Source: Siderastrea radians (Eukaryota > Cnidaria > Anthozoa > Scleractinia > Rhizangiidae). From it: a DNA stretch of 64,000 nucleotides. Both the position numbers and the translations under genes were made by a program. Where the stretch lies: positions 51,329,593 to 51,393,592 of the forward strand of contig OZ024890.1 in the NCBI GenBank assembly GCA_964017195.1. Reading direction: 5' to 3'. Shown here one piece after another: positions 1-13,440 of this stretch. Each line of letters begins with the position of its first letter. Position 1 is the stretch's first letter. Below the pieces are notes generated by a model. The model was not told where the DNA came from, ran no database searches, and worked only from the letters and a program-made list of their open reading frames with translations.

Positions 1-1152
1 TGAGGTATTGCACCAAAACAGATCTGGCCCAACTCTAAAAAAAAGGTATTCAGGAATAAATCTGGGACAGTAAACTTGTAAGTCTGTTGTGAGATTTTTA
101 AGTCACACGCCTGTGGTAGGTACGATCAGTATGACAGAGATTGTAATGTCAAAGTTCATAAAAGATCGTTTTCGTTGAGTCTTTTTATTCCGTTTCTTAT
201 CTCCAGTTTTCTACAAAATTTGTAGGTCACCTTTTGCATCCATTTTGCTTAAGGGGGGATTACACATGGATACCTTTTTCCCCAAACGTTTTTCTTAATT
301 ATCTCCAGGAAATTTCACTCAATCCAAAAATGCTATCACAGGATCATAGTGCGAGTTCCCATAAATCTGAGCGAATTTTTTCACGATTTTTAAATAAAAC
401 CTAAAGAAGGAGAAGGGGGAGGAAAATTGATGAATTTTAAGAAAATAGAAAATTGTTAAGAATTAAAGGTGAGTTAAAATTAAATTTTAAAGTTAATAAT
501 AAACATACGGATACCAATGGTGTGTTGTTAACAGAAGGTTTCGGATCAACTCATTTTGTTATGAAACACCAACACGCGTGGCCTCCGTGCCATTGTCATT
601 TGAATCTCTAGGGATTGTTTGCAAACACTCCACGGTGTGATGATCTTTCTTTCGGTAAAGCACAGGCAGCCCAAGCTCAAGATAAGAGACAAACGCCACC
701 GACGTGATTTTAGGGTATCGGCGTATAAGGTGGTGTTGTGTTACAACGGTTTGAATTATAAACAACGGATTTGTTTTAAATAGTAGAAGTTATTGTTGTT
801 TGACAATAAAGTTAACTAACCCTGTTGCCTTGTAATATTCTTGGCCTGAGAAGCTGGCGAATTACAAAGAATATAACAAGGGAAGGAGGTTAGTTAACTC
901 TATTGTCAAACAACAATAATCACGTTCAATCGTCACGTTCGTCTCTGATCTTGAGCTTGGGTATCCTGTGGTCATACTAAACAAATCCAGACGGAAGGCT
1001 AACTAAAGCTTATACCAAGTTTGAACCAAATCGATGATTTGAGTATTACCACCTTCTGCCTGATCTTCTCATAGACACCTGATCTAAAAATAGTTGTTTA
1101 GCGATAAGACAATCGGCTTTAACTAGCTGAGATAATAAGTTGTTAGAAGTAC
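1..1152. other. Non-coding flank with nested inverted repeats
   Basis: AT-rich sequence with no convincing coding region. The short open frame at 559-765 has no recognisable domain. The stretch holds the palindromic element at 790-919 and a wider inverted pair (about 661-695 against 936-971). It lies 3' of an exon of the ACSM-like gene, so it is probably intron. Confidence 0.5.
790..919. repeat. Foldback (MITE-like) repeat
   Basis: The arms 790-808 and 901-919 are exact reverse complements (ttattgttgtttgacaata), and pairing continues inward with mismatches. The size and structure fit a small non-autonomous foldback element. A clear target duplication is not visible. Confidence 0.65.
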
Positions 1153-4100
1153 CTCGGCATTCCTACAGAGGCTAGACACATACTGCGTTGGGAGTGCTCA
1201 ATCATTTTTGACTTTCCTGTTGTTCCACTTGTGAAGAAAAAAGCAACCGGTGAAGAACTCAGGGACTTAACCGACTACAAAAGGAACAAGAACGAGTTGG
1301 TTAAAGTGTCCTCTAACGGAATGTGTTGTTTTTGCAGGAATTTAACTCTTGGCTTTGAAAGTTGTCTTTAAACTCACATAAAAATGTTAATGCATCAGTT
1401 TTATAAAGCTGCATGATTTACACGGCATTCATTTTGGGAGCGGCACTCCCATATTTTGGTACGCGAACCCATAATTTAAAGCCGAAGGCACTCCACATTT
1501 ACACGACCAAAAAGGAACAAATTTTTATTGTTCGTTTCTTGCCTTTGATGTGTGCATAGGGCACTCTCGAATTTGAGCCCTCTAGAGTCTGTTTTCTCTT
1601 AAACGTTTACAGTTTCCTAAGGAGACCTGAATACTTTCTTACGACCAAACGTTTTGGTTCACGGACCGATGCAATTTGCATTTACGCGGCCTCAAACTAA
1701 AGGGTCTGCGTGCTTATGTTTAGGAGTGTCGTGCCCAAAATAAATGTTGCGTAAACGCCTTAAAATTTTTGCTGCTGGTAGCCGTTTTGGGTGATAAAAA
1801 TAACGCGAATATCCACAATGCTATGAGAGAAGTCAACTTTGCTTGTCTACGTCTGTTTTGAATTGTAAAGGACTACCTTTTTGCGGCAAAGTCACTGCAC
1901 ATCTAAAGTTGATCTAAGCTTATTTAAGTTTCGGTTTCGTTACAAAAAGCGAAAGAGACATACACAAAAACTAACAATTGAATTTGAACCTAACCTCGTG
2001 TTCATTAGATGCCTCTTGAAATAGTTCCTCATAGGACAGCCACCCCTCTCTGAAAAAAAAACGCAAAAATATTAGTAAATTAAAGCAAGAGAAAAGCTAT
2101 TACCTACATGCATCAGGTGTTATCTTCTAAAATTTTGTTACTAATTTTCGGGGGATTTTAATTCGCAAAAATCGGAGAGAAGTTTCGCGAGATTAAATTG
2201 TCGCGATTTGGCAGAAATATTGTGTTAAAAGAACTAAATTCGCGAATTTTTCAAAAATGCTGATCGGCATTAACGATTGGCAGTCTCAGAATCGGGGCTA
2301 CTGATGGTCATTTTACATAGCAATATTATGCAATGATAATATATAGATTTAGCCAAGCCTAAAAGCGGAGCCGCGAAGGAATAAACTGGTGTTCGTTTCT
2401 CAAAAATAGTCCTGAAACCTTTCGGTCTGAAATATATTTCGGGGCTTTTTTTGTCTCGTTCGCTTTCGAAAAGTGTTTCTCAAAAAGCCTGAAAGTGTTC
2501 CGAATTTTCCTCCAATATTTTGGGGATCTGTTCTGTAAAACCAAGCTCGAAAGGTCATTCTAGAGGTTGAGCACAGCTTGATTATTTTACTCACGAGCCG
2601 TCTTGCTCGGTGTTTGCAATGTTTCCAGTGTTTCCTGTCAATATATAGATTTAGCTAAGCCTAAAAGCAGAACTCCATATCTACCTGGTTACCATCGGCC
2701 GCCTATAAATTCTTCAGGATTTCTTGTTTACTGTTATTAACCTGGTACTTGACCTCGTTAATTACTTTATAGTTTTATTAAGCGTATCATTTTAGTATAA
2801 ACTTAGAGTTATAATTCTGTTTCGTGATCAAGCAAATCTAGTTTATCTATTTGTGCTTTCACTTTAAGTTCACTAGGCAAATTCATTCAATCGTTTATCG
2901 ACATTTTTCGTTTCTTTTGATTGCTGTTATTTTACTTGTCGCTTTGTATTTTGTAATTGGAGACGCGTGTTCGGTTCGAGACTACTAGAAATTCTCTTTT
3001 GGTTTTTTTACAGATTATTGCACAGTGTTGCACACATTTGACACACTTTGTCGTAAATTCAATCTGTTTATTGTGAATAACTTTGATTCTGTTTTACAAC
3101 TGTCAATTGAAAAGCTATGTTCTTCTAATTCTGTTTGGTAAACGGATACGCTTCATTCGTTGTAAAATACAAAGCTGATGCTTTAGGACAGAATTATTTG
3201 TTCGCAAATTAGTACTTTTCTGCTCGACTTATAAGCTTTGATTTGCTTTAACCTTACATCTTTGAATGAAGAATCCTGTTTTTCACCATGTTATGGCCGT
3301 TGGAAACCATTTTACTGTAAAGTTATCCACTGTTTTCAAGAGTTATTTTACCGCTACGCGAGTAGCTTGTGCAACACGCGTCAAAAGACTTACGCGATTC
3401 CTCGCACGCCATTGGCTAGAAGCTCGGCGAAAATTGCCTCATGTAGGAATATCATGAAATGCGACGGTCGTACGGCGCACGCGCCCGCGAGCCATTCCGC
3501 TCGCCATGACCATAAAAAAAAACCAGCATGCCTTATAGTATGAGTATGGGGCTCCACCCTTGCGGCCTTCGGCCGTAAAGGAGTTCCGCTATTAACTGTC
3601 AAGGCTTGTCAAATCTCCTTGGATTATTGGCTGTTCGCTTGAATGAACTTGAAACGGCGCTCATTTACAAAAACAAAACAAAAATTATTCGACTATTTAT
3701 ATGGGTTATCTTCATCGCGTTCGGATGTTAACAAATAACGTGAACTGCACTAAATAAAAATATTAGTCTGGTCAAAAATTTATACTGACATTTCACCGGC
3801 ATTTTACTGGGATTACCCGAAAGAAAGGATCTGGGGAGCTTCGAAGCACTTGTAATAAACTTATCGAAGAAATGTCGCGTAGGTTTTAGCAGCCGCGAAA
3901 AAATTCAAGCACTTTGAGGAACACTCATTACTTACCGGATAAAATAGCTTTAAACTCAAAACTGTTTCGCTTATAGTTACTTAAGTAACCCTTATATTTC
4001 GTTCTCTAACTAGAGACCATGGAGATTGAAAACAAACAAACAAACACCGTCCAAACATTCTTAACTCTGTGGCATAAGTTTTGCGGCTGCAAATTGTCTG

Positions 4101-7100
4101 AAATTCGAGCGCTTTTAAAAATGCACAGAACTGTTTTTGGAAGCTTTTCGGATATAATAGGTTTAAACCGACAACTGCTTCGCTTATAGTTTTTCAAATA
4201 ACTTTTATATTTCGTTCTCTAACTAGAGACCATCAAGATTCAAAACAAAGAAACGCCAAACACGCTTTAATTAAATTATACCGGCATGCGGATGGGAAGT
4301 AAGCCTATATAAAGTTAGGCGCTTTGAGGAACGCACAAAACTGTTTTCGGAAGCTTTTGGGATAAAATAGCTTTAAACCGACAACTGCTTCGCTTAAAAG
4401 ATTATTACTATTGAAAACTTCTACGACAAGAAAATCGACAGTTGCGCAAAGAGATGGACCGGACAGTCAAAATTGAAAGCAAAGCTGGTGCAGTTGTCTT
4501 TTAGCTGTGCTTAGACCTACTGTTATGAATAAACAAACACAAAATAATGGACAGAGAAATCATTTTTGAAAAAAGTTTATTCGAAAACCTGTGAGCTTAT
4601 ACTTAAATGCAATTCGCGTTACATTTCCAAAATCGTAGGTCGGTCCAAGCGAGTGAAATCGGCTGAGCATGGCAAAATATTCAAGAATCTGTCACAAATC
4701 TGAGCGCGTTTTCTAATAATTTTTTAAAGTCAAAAGTAAATGACACATTTCTAATGGCATAAATCAAATTTCCATTTCAAAACGTAATTTCTTTCATCGT
4801 AATACTCGAAATCATGTACCTTAGACCCTTTAAAAACTTCACTTACTCGGTTGTGTTTCAGAACAGGGCAAACTCTCCGCTGCGAAGAAAACAAAGCGAT
4901 GAAGTCCTTTGAATGCAGCTTTCGTAACTTGAACTTTTTTTTCCATTTATAGATATTACATGTTTTTTTTGTCAAGTATAAAACTTCAGTACTTTCGAGC
5001 AATCGTTAAATGCTAAAGAAGCTTGAGCTTTTAAAGAAACCTCTTTTTCAAAAGCGACGATGGTCATGCGATTTCCCGCCAAGAAAAACGCCGGTTTCCC
5101 AAAAGCATAGCGCGATTTCCCGCCAAGAAAAGATGGCCTTCTCTAACCCCGTTGGGTTGTCTTGGGACTCTCCTTCCCCTCCCACAGAGTCTGTGCGGAC
5201 GAACGGACGTACGGATGTACGGACGTACGGACGGACGGTCACGTGACTATTACGTCACAACCAAAATTTCTCGGATTGATAGGTTACCAAATTTCCTTAG
5301 CAATGGAGCTCCGCTGGCGGGCTTTGCCCGCAGGCTCCGCTATTAAACAACACTGTAGCAAAAAGGAGGAGGGGCTGTAACCTATTCAGTTTGGGATAAC
5401 TTTGAAAAGCTAAAACACATATTGTGTAGGGCCGTTGTGATGACAGTTCGACATCTCTCCATCAGGTCAAGAATCCGACAGAGAGTAAATCCAAATTGTT
5501 CAACCAAACAAAAAATGGTTAATTACACAGCTTATTTCATTGGCGATAGATGTCGCCGTATGATTTCCAATAAGCAGCCGTAAAATAAGATTTCAGGTCT
5601 CTACAGCGGTGATTCTTCAGGACCCGGGGAATCCCCAGCGGGATGGTGAGCAGGTTGATTTGTACTTTTTTTGTGTGTGCGTCTTTTCGACCACTTCCTC
5701 TAAATAAGTCCGTAAAGTTAAAGCTCATAAGCCTAGTCCTCTACATATTGATCATAATGGTTTCTCGCTTTAGGTGCGTTTTCTTTTGTAAAATCACCTG
5801 TTTGTTGGTTTCATTCTGTTAACCATCAATCTAACTTTGACAGTGCTATCTGCGGAACTGGAAAACTAAATGTAGAAAGAAAAGGATGATTGTTATCGCT
5901 ATCACAACGAGAGTTTGGGGCAGGAGGAAAGAGTTGGGACTTCAAACGTACTTTTAATGTCCCGATCTACATTTGAGTTAATTATCCCGCCAGACGCTAC
6001 GGGTAATTCATGAAGATATCCAAAGACGGATAATAAGTCTAAATGGGACTAATGACCGCCATTCCTAGTATAAATTGGGCCTATTGAGTTGACTTTACTT
6101 CTTTTCGATCGTTCGAAAGAATGACGACGGATTCAAATCTACAAATCTCACGGGCCCGGATGGTCCTTCAAGTCCCTAAATTTCCACAGGAAAGAAGCAC
6201 TAGTGTAACCCAGTGTGAATGTAATTTAAGGCAACTTTTTCGTACGTTCTAAGCAAACTGAGGAAATTAACCTGATCAATAACATCCAGCAAGTCTTCGT
6301 CAATGGCACCACCGCCGGCCACAACACACGAGGGTTTACAAGCTGAAATTCTCCTCTGTAGCTCTTGAGGTCCAATATCTGGGGGAACTGGGACGAACAC
6401 TCCACCTGAAATGAAACGAATCAAAGAAAGTTTAGAGCTAAGTGCAAACAAACCTGTTAACTCTAAAAATCTCTTTCTTCACAAAATAAACCGTAAACGA
6501 CTAACGCCAGGCAGGAAGTACACCTTATGTCACCTCCTCCTTCCAAACCTCTCCTAAACTGAGAGCCCCAAGCAACATATGATATAAAGCCGTGAATGCA
6601 GGAGACCATGCGACAAGCTAATAGTGCTTCACTAAAATGCAATGACCTGACAAAGAGGTTTCAGAATCACAAGTGCCATGCAACACTGCAAAATTAAGGT
6701 TTCGGATCCCTAGAACTCTATTCCCCTCCAGAGTTGGTATCCAGAGCTGTTATACCCTTCAGAGATGTTTATAGCCGGGTCGGGAATAAATGATCGCTGT
6801 CAACCAAAATGTGAATCATTTGTCAACGTGTAGGAGACTATGAAGACGCGATGGGATGGTGACCGTGAGGTATCATTATCTGTAGGTTGATGGTAAAAGC
6901 CTGGCCTAAGTAGAGCCCTTCCCCTTTTGAAGTGGTGTGAAGTGTTCTCAGAAAGGGAGGACACGACGCACCACATTGTCAGGCTATACCCAATTGTTCG
7001 AAAACCGCAACAAAACTCTGGAAGTGACAGGTTTCATTGAACGAAGATGAGTTCAAAATACCCCTTTTTACTTACGGTAGACGATCGCCACAACGTTTAT

Positions 7101-9083
7101 AAAAATGCATTACCTTTACCCAGCGTTGGGAAAGAGTGAACAACACTGAACGACACTCTGAACTTCACCTGTTCTCAAACATGCCAATTGCATCAACCAG
7201 TACTCGGGAACTCTATACACTAATACTATCACACGGTCTGATGGCTTGATGCTGGCTGATCTGCACAGGACATTCGCGACCCTGGAAAGTGGAAAATGAG
7301 TGCCATTTATGGTCACTTTACGGGCAAACGCTCAGGTCTCGTTACCGTGCTAAAGAGTTAAACTGTAACTGACAACTGCTCAGAAAAGTAAAGACAAGGA
7401 ACGTAACATAAAGAATTACGTGAATGTATCCCGAATGTACATAGCTCTCGTTTGCCAGCAAATTCACGGCTAACACTAGTGAGACTTTCAAGAAAAGACT
7501 TACCGCTTCGAATTTAAAGCCAAGTCTTGAAAACTCCATTTTTCTTCCTGTCCTTCACCACTTACCCACCACAGGGCAGGAATATCGCTTTCTCTCTCAC
7601 CTTTCTATAACATAAACCGGGATTAACAAACATTATCAACGTTCCAAAAAGTGCAAAGTCGCTGTTGTTAGAAGTTAAAGGCAACATTAAATAATTTTTG
7701 TCCATTTATCAGGTCTTTTTGCAGCCCTCATTTGACTTGCTAACTCGTCAACATTTGGACAACGGTTGCCCTTCATGCTCTGTTTTGTCTATTTTTTTCC
7801 CGAACTGTATGTAAATTTTGTCGAAAAAGAAGAAAGTGAATAGATTTGCTTTGGAGTGGGTTTCATAAGCTTAACTACTTTTCACGTTTCCTCCACGATT
7901 TGTTTCTGGCGTATAAAAATGACAATTCTCGGATACAAGATAAATGTCTACTTTGATTTTCAAAAATTAAGGCAAATCAAATTCATTCTATCAATCAATC
8001 AATGCAAAGCATAACTGTTTGACGGTTTCTTCTTTAACAAACATGTATATTTTTGCCCGTGGCCTGAAAAAACGATGAAAATTGACCAATCCACGGTTGT
8101 CGATATTATTAGTTCATTGATATCGACTGACATCGGCATATCGATTACCAATCGGACCAATCGAAAATCACAGATAATATTCTTCTGTGTAACCATTAAC
8201 ATCGCGTATTTCCATACTGTTCGTCATGCACTGATTTGTTGTTGGTCGATAGTTGTTTGTTTCCACAACAGTAACCTGCGACCAGTTGATCAGAACAATG
8301 AGTTTAGATGGGCGACCACGGTTGAGGGACCACGCAACACACAGTAAATTTTTGTTAGAGAATGGTCAGCTGCCAAATCGCTTGATCATGGAATACCCCA
8401 ACCTCGTTCCCAGGGCTTTCTCCTCGTTCAAAATGGCGGTCGGAGAAACCCCTGGCCAAGGCTGCTGAAATACTCCACAAATCGTGGAGTATTATGTCAC
8501 GTGACACATGATAAAATGGCTTTTTCGGACGTTGTTTCCAGTATCTGGCGGCCCTGTTTGTTTTCTGCAATCGGAAACCGTTGTTCAAACAAAACAAAGA
8601 CATTCCATCGTGTTTGCGTGACGAAATTCTAACGAACTTTTGGAGCCACTTCGGCAGCCTTGGCCAGGGGTTTCTCCGACCGCCATTTTGAACGAGGAGA
8701 AGGCCCTGGGGACGAGGTTGGGAACACCCCATTTACAGTTGTGTGCTTAGTGCCCTGGCCTTTGAGTGGAAGTTTGGCTGGAGTTGACTTTCTGTTACAA
8801 ACGTGCTTGCTTTCTACAAGTGCAGCATGTGAATGATCATGAATTGAAACTTGTTAGAAGTAACGTTTGTATCACAACAAAAGTCAACTGTAGCCTCACT
8901 TCCACTCAAAGGCCAAATCGCTAAGCACGCAACTGCAAAATGGGCGCTATTGTCAGATAGGATTGTCAGGATTGTCACCTTTTCCTTTTGTGCCCACTCG
9001 TCTATGACGTCTGCAAAGTTAAAGTATTCCGGAACTTGAAAATCTTTTGTTCCCCAGATTACCTCCACAGCCATCAGATCCAA
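1153..9083 (-). CDS. Acyl-CoA synthetase, medium-chain (ACSM-like), N-terminal exons
   Basis: This is an intron-split AMP-binding enzyme gene read leftwards and continuing past the left edge. It would activate a fatty acid with ATP and CoA, probably in mitochondria by analogy with ACSM enzymes. Exons, 5' to 3': about 8979-9083 (contains FADVIDEWAQKE), 7504-7604 (ALWWV...KWSFQDLA), 7169-7281 (DRVIVLVYRVPEYW), 6272-6405 (acceptor-substrate region, ending LLDVIDQV), 1995-2049 (WLSYEELF) and 1153-1274. The last carries the AMP-binding P-loop FFTSGTTGKSKMIEHS. All internal junctions have AG acceptors and GT donors. Exon lengths 101, 113, 134, 55 and 122 match the paralogue at 50-64 kb (101, 113, 137, 55, 122). 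No stop or frameshift is seen in these exons. The first exon and its start are the least certain. Confidence 0.8.
2337..2680. repeat. Two copies of a dispersed 'atatatagatttagc' repeat end
   Basis: A motif close to aatatatagatttagc followed by aagcctaaaagc occurs at about 2338 and 2640. It recurs at 43418, and in reverse orientation at 41332-41371. Four copies in one window indicate a dispersed family, probably the termini of a small non-autonomous element. Confidence 0.55.
2681..6271. other. Intronic/repeat-rich stretch without genes
   Basis: No supported coding region. Visible contents are diverged copies of a dispersed repeat at 3958-4400 (phrases such as 'actgcttcgctta' and 'tctctaactagagacca' recur two or three times) and a segment at about 4600-4830 that is a direct diverged copy of 49750-49980. 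There is also a GGAC/GTAC-type microsatellite at 5195-5239 and doubled 'gcgatttcccgccaagaaaa' units near 5070 and 5110. It sits inside the large intron of the ACSM-like gene. Confidence 0.5.
5195..5239. repeat. ggacgtac-type microsatellite
   Basis: Degenerate tandem units of ggacgtac/ggacgaac run for about 45 bp. The open frames across it, rich in RTDVRTYGRT, are repeat translations and not genes. Confidence 0.8.
8396..8722. repeat. Foldback element with about 70-bp inverted ends
   Basis: The left arm, about 8396-8465 (contains gttcaaaatggcggtcggag), and the right arm, about 8654-8722 (contains ctccgaccgccattttgaac), are near-perfect reverse complements. About 190 bp of unrelated sequence separates them. 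It is MITE-like, without coding capacity, and lies in an intron of the ACSM-like gene. Confidence 0.75.
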
Positions 9084-11321
9084 CTAGAGTAACGGCAAGC
9101 TTAACTATGGCTGAAATTAACAACATTATTTTGAAAAAATAAGGTTTCATCGTTTTCTCTTACTTACTTACTATCTGGAATTAGGCTTAGAGCCAGAACA
9201 AACGTCCCTCTAAATAGGTTTGTGCTCTCGATTCATAATTCGCGAGATCGCACACGTACACTTTTACTGGCACGTTTCGGCTCGCAAACAATATAATTCA
9301 GGCACGGTAAAGAAGCACAAATAGTCACGTTTGGTGTTAAAATGTTGCAACCAATCGCTTCTCAGCTAAACAAGAAATCAGAGATAAGAACAATTGCTTT
9401 TCATCCCCCCTTTAACAAATTTGGACCTCTTTGCGCTGCCCCTATAATACTTGCCTTGTAAAGGATTAGTGACATCAAAACACATTGGTTAAAATTAGGA
9501 TATTTAACAGCCGAGCGTAAAACTTTAAATTTTTAACAGAAACCGCATTTGATTTTAATAACGCGTCCAAGCGCTCGAGTGAGGCCGTGGACGGATTTTT
9601 GCATCTTGCCTCTCCCGAGTCTCCCCTTATAAGCCTTACAGAACAATTTGCAAATGGCTTATGAAAGAAGCCTTTCTGATTCAGTAACAGGGAAACTTGC
9701 AAACTTTACGAGAACGTCATTGATATTTTAAGCTGAAAATTACGTGCACAGTGTGCGTGACATCAAATGATGTTGCGTTACAGGGGTGCTATGATCCGTG
9801 TCAAGTGATCGTGTTGACATGCATTTCAAGTAAACTCTTCGTATTATAATATTCCCTCCAAATATCAGTCTGAATCGATATTTACTGGTCGTAATTATCT
9901 ATGATGAAAATGAAGATCATCTTTTCCGCATTACAAAATTAGTGTATTTGTCAAATCGATCCTTAGTGATTTCTGTGGCATTCTCTTTGGATATTGTAAC
10001 TTGTAAAACATGTTCCTAGTACTTGAGTAAACAGGTTCTGAAATTCATCTACTCCAAACAAGTTGTGCCTAATGTCTCACGTAAGGACGAAGAACAAGTT
10101 AATAAGTCCCTTCAACAAAATTCAGAGGTTATATAAAATTAAAAGATTGGGTGAGAGAATTGAAATTAGTCGCGCTACCGTGAGTGTATGGGCTGGATAA
10201 GTATGTAATGATATTGAAATGGTTCTTGTACAAGTGATACTCTGACACGTTTGCTTAACCCTTTCACTCCCAAGAGTGCCTAAAACCAAAATTCAAGACG
10301 AATCCCAAATTTCATTTTGTAAAATGATTTAATATAAATAGTACCATGTAAAAGTACTGCTGACAAGGTTTGATTTGAATAGTCACACAATAGGATTTCG
10401 TCCACAGAGTAAAAAGTAAGAACCACCTAAATGTCTCCATAACTGACACTGGGAGTGCTTTAAGCCTCAATATCATCATGTATGTAAGAAGTATGTTCCT
10501 TTCCTGGTATTAATTGGGACAGTTTGCTTTTAAGCAACAAGGTATTGAATCGTTGGTGGTCATTTCGTCTTTATACTTATGACCCGTACGTTTGACAAGT
10601 AGTGATATATATATATCGATATTTCAACAAGCAAAGGTGTCATTTGCTAGTTAAAAAATCAACGTGAAATTTGAAAGACAAATTTACACTCACTTTGACA
10701 AAACAAAGATACTTGGCAATACCTTGTGTGCTTATCTTGATTAAACGTCTTGTACGGGAGCAAGTCTACCTGTTGCTTCAACAAAAGCTTCAACGTTTGT
10801 CTGTTTATTTCTATCCTTGTTTCGCTTGTTTCGTTGCAGCATGCATCACTGCATGTGCCTAAAAATTCCGCTGCTTAGTGATCAATGTCAAGCACTTCAA
10901 GGCGAAGCCCGCGGGAAACTCCCTTATATGGCCTATACGGAGACGTGCCGCTGGACAAAGTAGGGCTTTTGGCCTCTCTTTCCTAAACAGGGTATATAAT
11001 TTTATCCGAGTATGTCCTTAACAGGGTCTGAACTTGTCCTAAACAGGCTATGATCAGTACAGTAGAACAATATAAGCGAAGGACCGCAAACGAAAATGCT
11101 GCACGTGTACGTAGGATCTAGTAAACCAGACCTAATCAGCCAAAGAAATACTCAAATGACAAACAAAGCAGCAAGGCTGATCTGACTACGTAGAAAGATT
11201 TGACTCTGCAAGACATCAACACGACACTAAAAGAACTTTAACAGAGCAGGGTTGCAGCCGTAGACAGCTGTTTCGCTCTACTTAGAGCTCATCAGTACGG
11301 CATAGCAAGATGGCGAAAATG

Positions 11322-11372
11322 CCGTAAAAATACCCGTGCACTCTTTAACAGAGTGCACGGGTATTTTTACGG
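11322..11372. repeat. Perfect 23-bp-arm hairpin
   Basis: The arms 11322-11344 and 11350-11372 are exact reverse complements with a 5-nt loop (ttaac). The arm contains aaaatacccgtgcactct. It may be the core of a small foldback element. No role is implied. Confidence 0.85.
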
Positions 11373-12102
11373 TTAAGGTTTTTCAGCTCGTCTTTTTAAA
11401 AATTGCATACGTTTTTTTTTAAAGATTTGTTCAGGAAGCCGAGCTGAAATCTCAGCCCGGCTAACCAGGCTGAAATTTGCCATGTAATCGGCCCCTAACC
11501 TGTACAAAGAGGATATTTTTGAGCCACGACATCTCACAGTGGATACCTATCTGTCCCACAATAATTCCCACGCACTGATTAGCTGAGTGGGTGTGACCGT
11601 ATTCTATATCTGGTTACCTAAGCAAAATAATTACTGTTATAGAGTCCAAAGGGGAAAATGTTCCATTAACTAACATTTACGTTTAGTAGAGTATATTGTT
11701 TGTAAAACCAAAAGGGATTAAAATTACAATTCGGAAATCATTTGAAAAAACAGAATACATGAGAAAAAATGCGGTATTCTTCTACTGTCTAGAAATTACA
11801 ACAGGTGATCGCACTTGTGCCTCTATGCGTTGGTCACTGGATATTCCATTCTCTGTTTCTCAGTTCACGTCTGCTGACCTTGCCAGTTATAGTTTTAGGA
11901 AGATCGTCAACGAATTCCACCTATAAAACAAATGAAACATTCCTAAATTGCCAAGTAGTAGACCAGCTGTCCAATCCAGAAATATCCAGCCTATCTTGCA
12001 GTGGATTGTCGCCTACGCTTCCATTAGCCTATCGGAGAGTCTTCCTCGCGCTGTGTGCAACTCAAGATAGACAAATTTATATAATACGCAGTGGAATTTT
12101 TT

Positions 12103-12300
12103 TTAAATGAGCGGCAGTTGATCGAGCGCCTCGGTAGCAGATGAATGCTTTGGCATATCGAGTACGATTTTGGCAGCTAAATTTTGTAGCACTTGGACTT
12201 TCTTGATCAGAGTCACATTAGATTTGTCTCCCCACGTGCTGTCCGCATAGTCTAACAAAGGTATCCGTTCTCTCATATCTCTTGGTAGAAAGAGAGTCAT
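12103..12300 (-). pseudogene. LINE reverse transcriptase C-terminal fragment
   Basis: The minus-strand frame reads LLDYADSTWG and then VQVLQNLAAKIVLD. This is the layout found after the reverse transcriptase domain in CR1/jockey-type non-LTR elements (LDY...W...LQN.A.R). Only about 60 residues remain, with no catalytic core nearby, so this is a dead fragment. Confidence 0.6.
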
Positions 12301-13199
12301 ACATTTTGGTATGTATGTGTCCTATTACTGACAATACTGTTTGTACTATTTCACACTATTTGTTAAGGCTATTGGCTCGCAAATCCACTGTATCATAAAC
12401 AAATGTATCTCCAACACTTTTGTCCATGGCTGTAAGCTTAGAAAAAGGACTGAGAAATAATAAATAACCTTTTCTGGACGCATCCAGCCTGAAGCGTTGT
12501 ATGACACGTGATCCTGTAGTTCTTTTATCATTTCTTCCTGGTTTTTGTCCTTGAAGCCATTTGACAACACAACAAATGCTTTGATTGTCTACGCAAATGA
12601 AAACATCGACGTTATCCACACGTAACACATACCACTTAAAAATGATTACGCTGAAGTTATGCTTACTGCAAAAGAAAGCTTTATATGGTAAAAAAGTATG
12701 CAAACTCGTCCTGGAAAACTTGGCGAACCTCCACAGACATTAAATTTTTACTTAAGTCACTGTTGTTGAAATTTTAAGAAGCAACGTTCTAGCTTTCTTG
12801 TTCTGCGTACACTTTTGAAGAAATAGTTTGTCTGAACTTCTTATAATATAAGAACATTATTCTAGTTGGCACGACAAAAACGTGATTATGTCCAAACGTT
12901 TGACACTGATTAAATGAGAGCTTGCCAAAACAAAAAAGCTCCTGCAAAGAAACATCTGGAGAGAATTGCCAACTGTTTTTACTTTTTTTTCGCAGGCCGA
13001 CTTTGCCCAAGAGAGCTTAAAAACTTTAGATGGGCTTTTATAGATTTGAATTTGATCCACGATACCCTCTCCACGTTTACCTTTCACCTCTACCCACGAC
13101 ATGCTATCACGTCCTAACCCCTAAATTCCTTCGTAACAGATTAATCTGATTGACATTCCGTGCACCACGGCTGAAAATGCTGATATGTGCTTCCAATTG

Positions 13200-13440
13200 T
13201 TAGGGAAGATTTCTTGCTGTATCACATACCGGTATCATTAGGTGAGGACCGCTGACCACAGCACATTCCAGTACTGCAGGATGCTCTTTCAGGACAATTG
13301 TTCGCCTCAAGAGGATTAATATTAGAGTGGATTTCTAGTTATATCACATACCTGTTGCATTAGGTGAGGGCTGCTAACCACAGCACATTCCAGTACTGCA
13401 GGGTGCTCTTTCAGACAATTCTCCACCTCACAAGGGTTAA
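13200..13440. repeat. 122-bp tandem duplication
   Basis: Two diverged copies are offset by 122 bp; both contain atcacatacc (13221 and 13343) and cacagcacattccagtactg. No coding function is seen. Confidence 0.75.

Noticed and set aside
5010..5380. Overlapping open frames rich in RTDVRTYGRT
   Set aside because: They are translations of a ggacgtac microsatellite and have no gene-like features.
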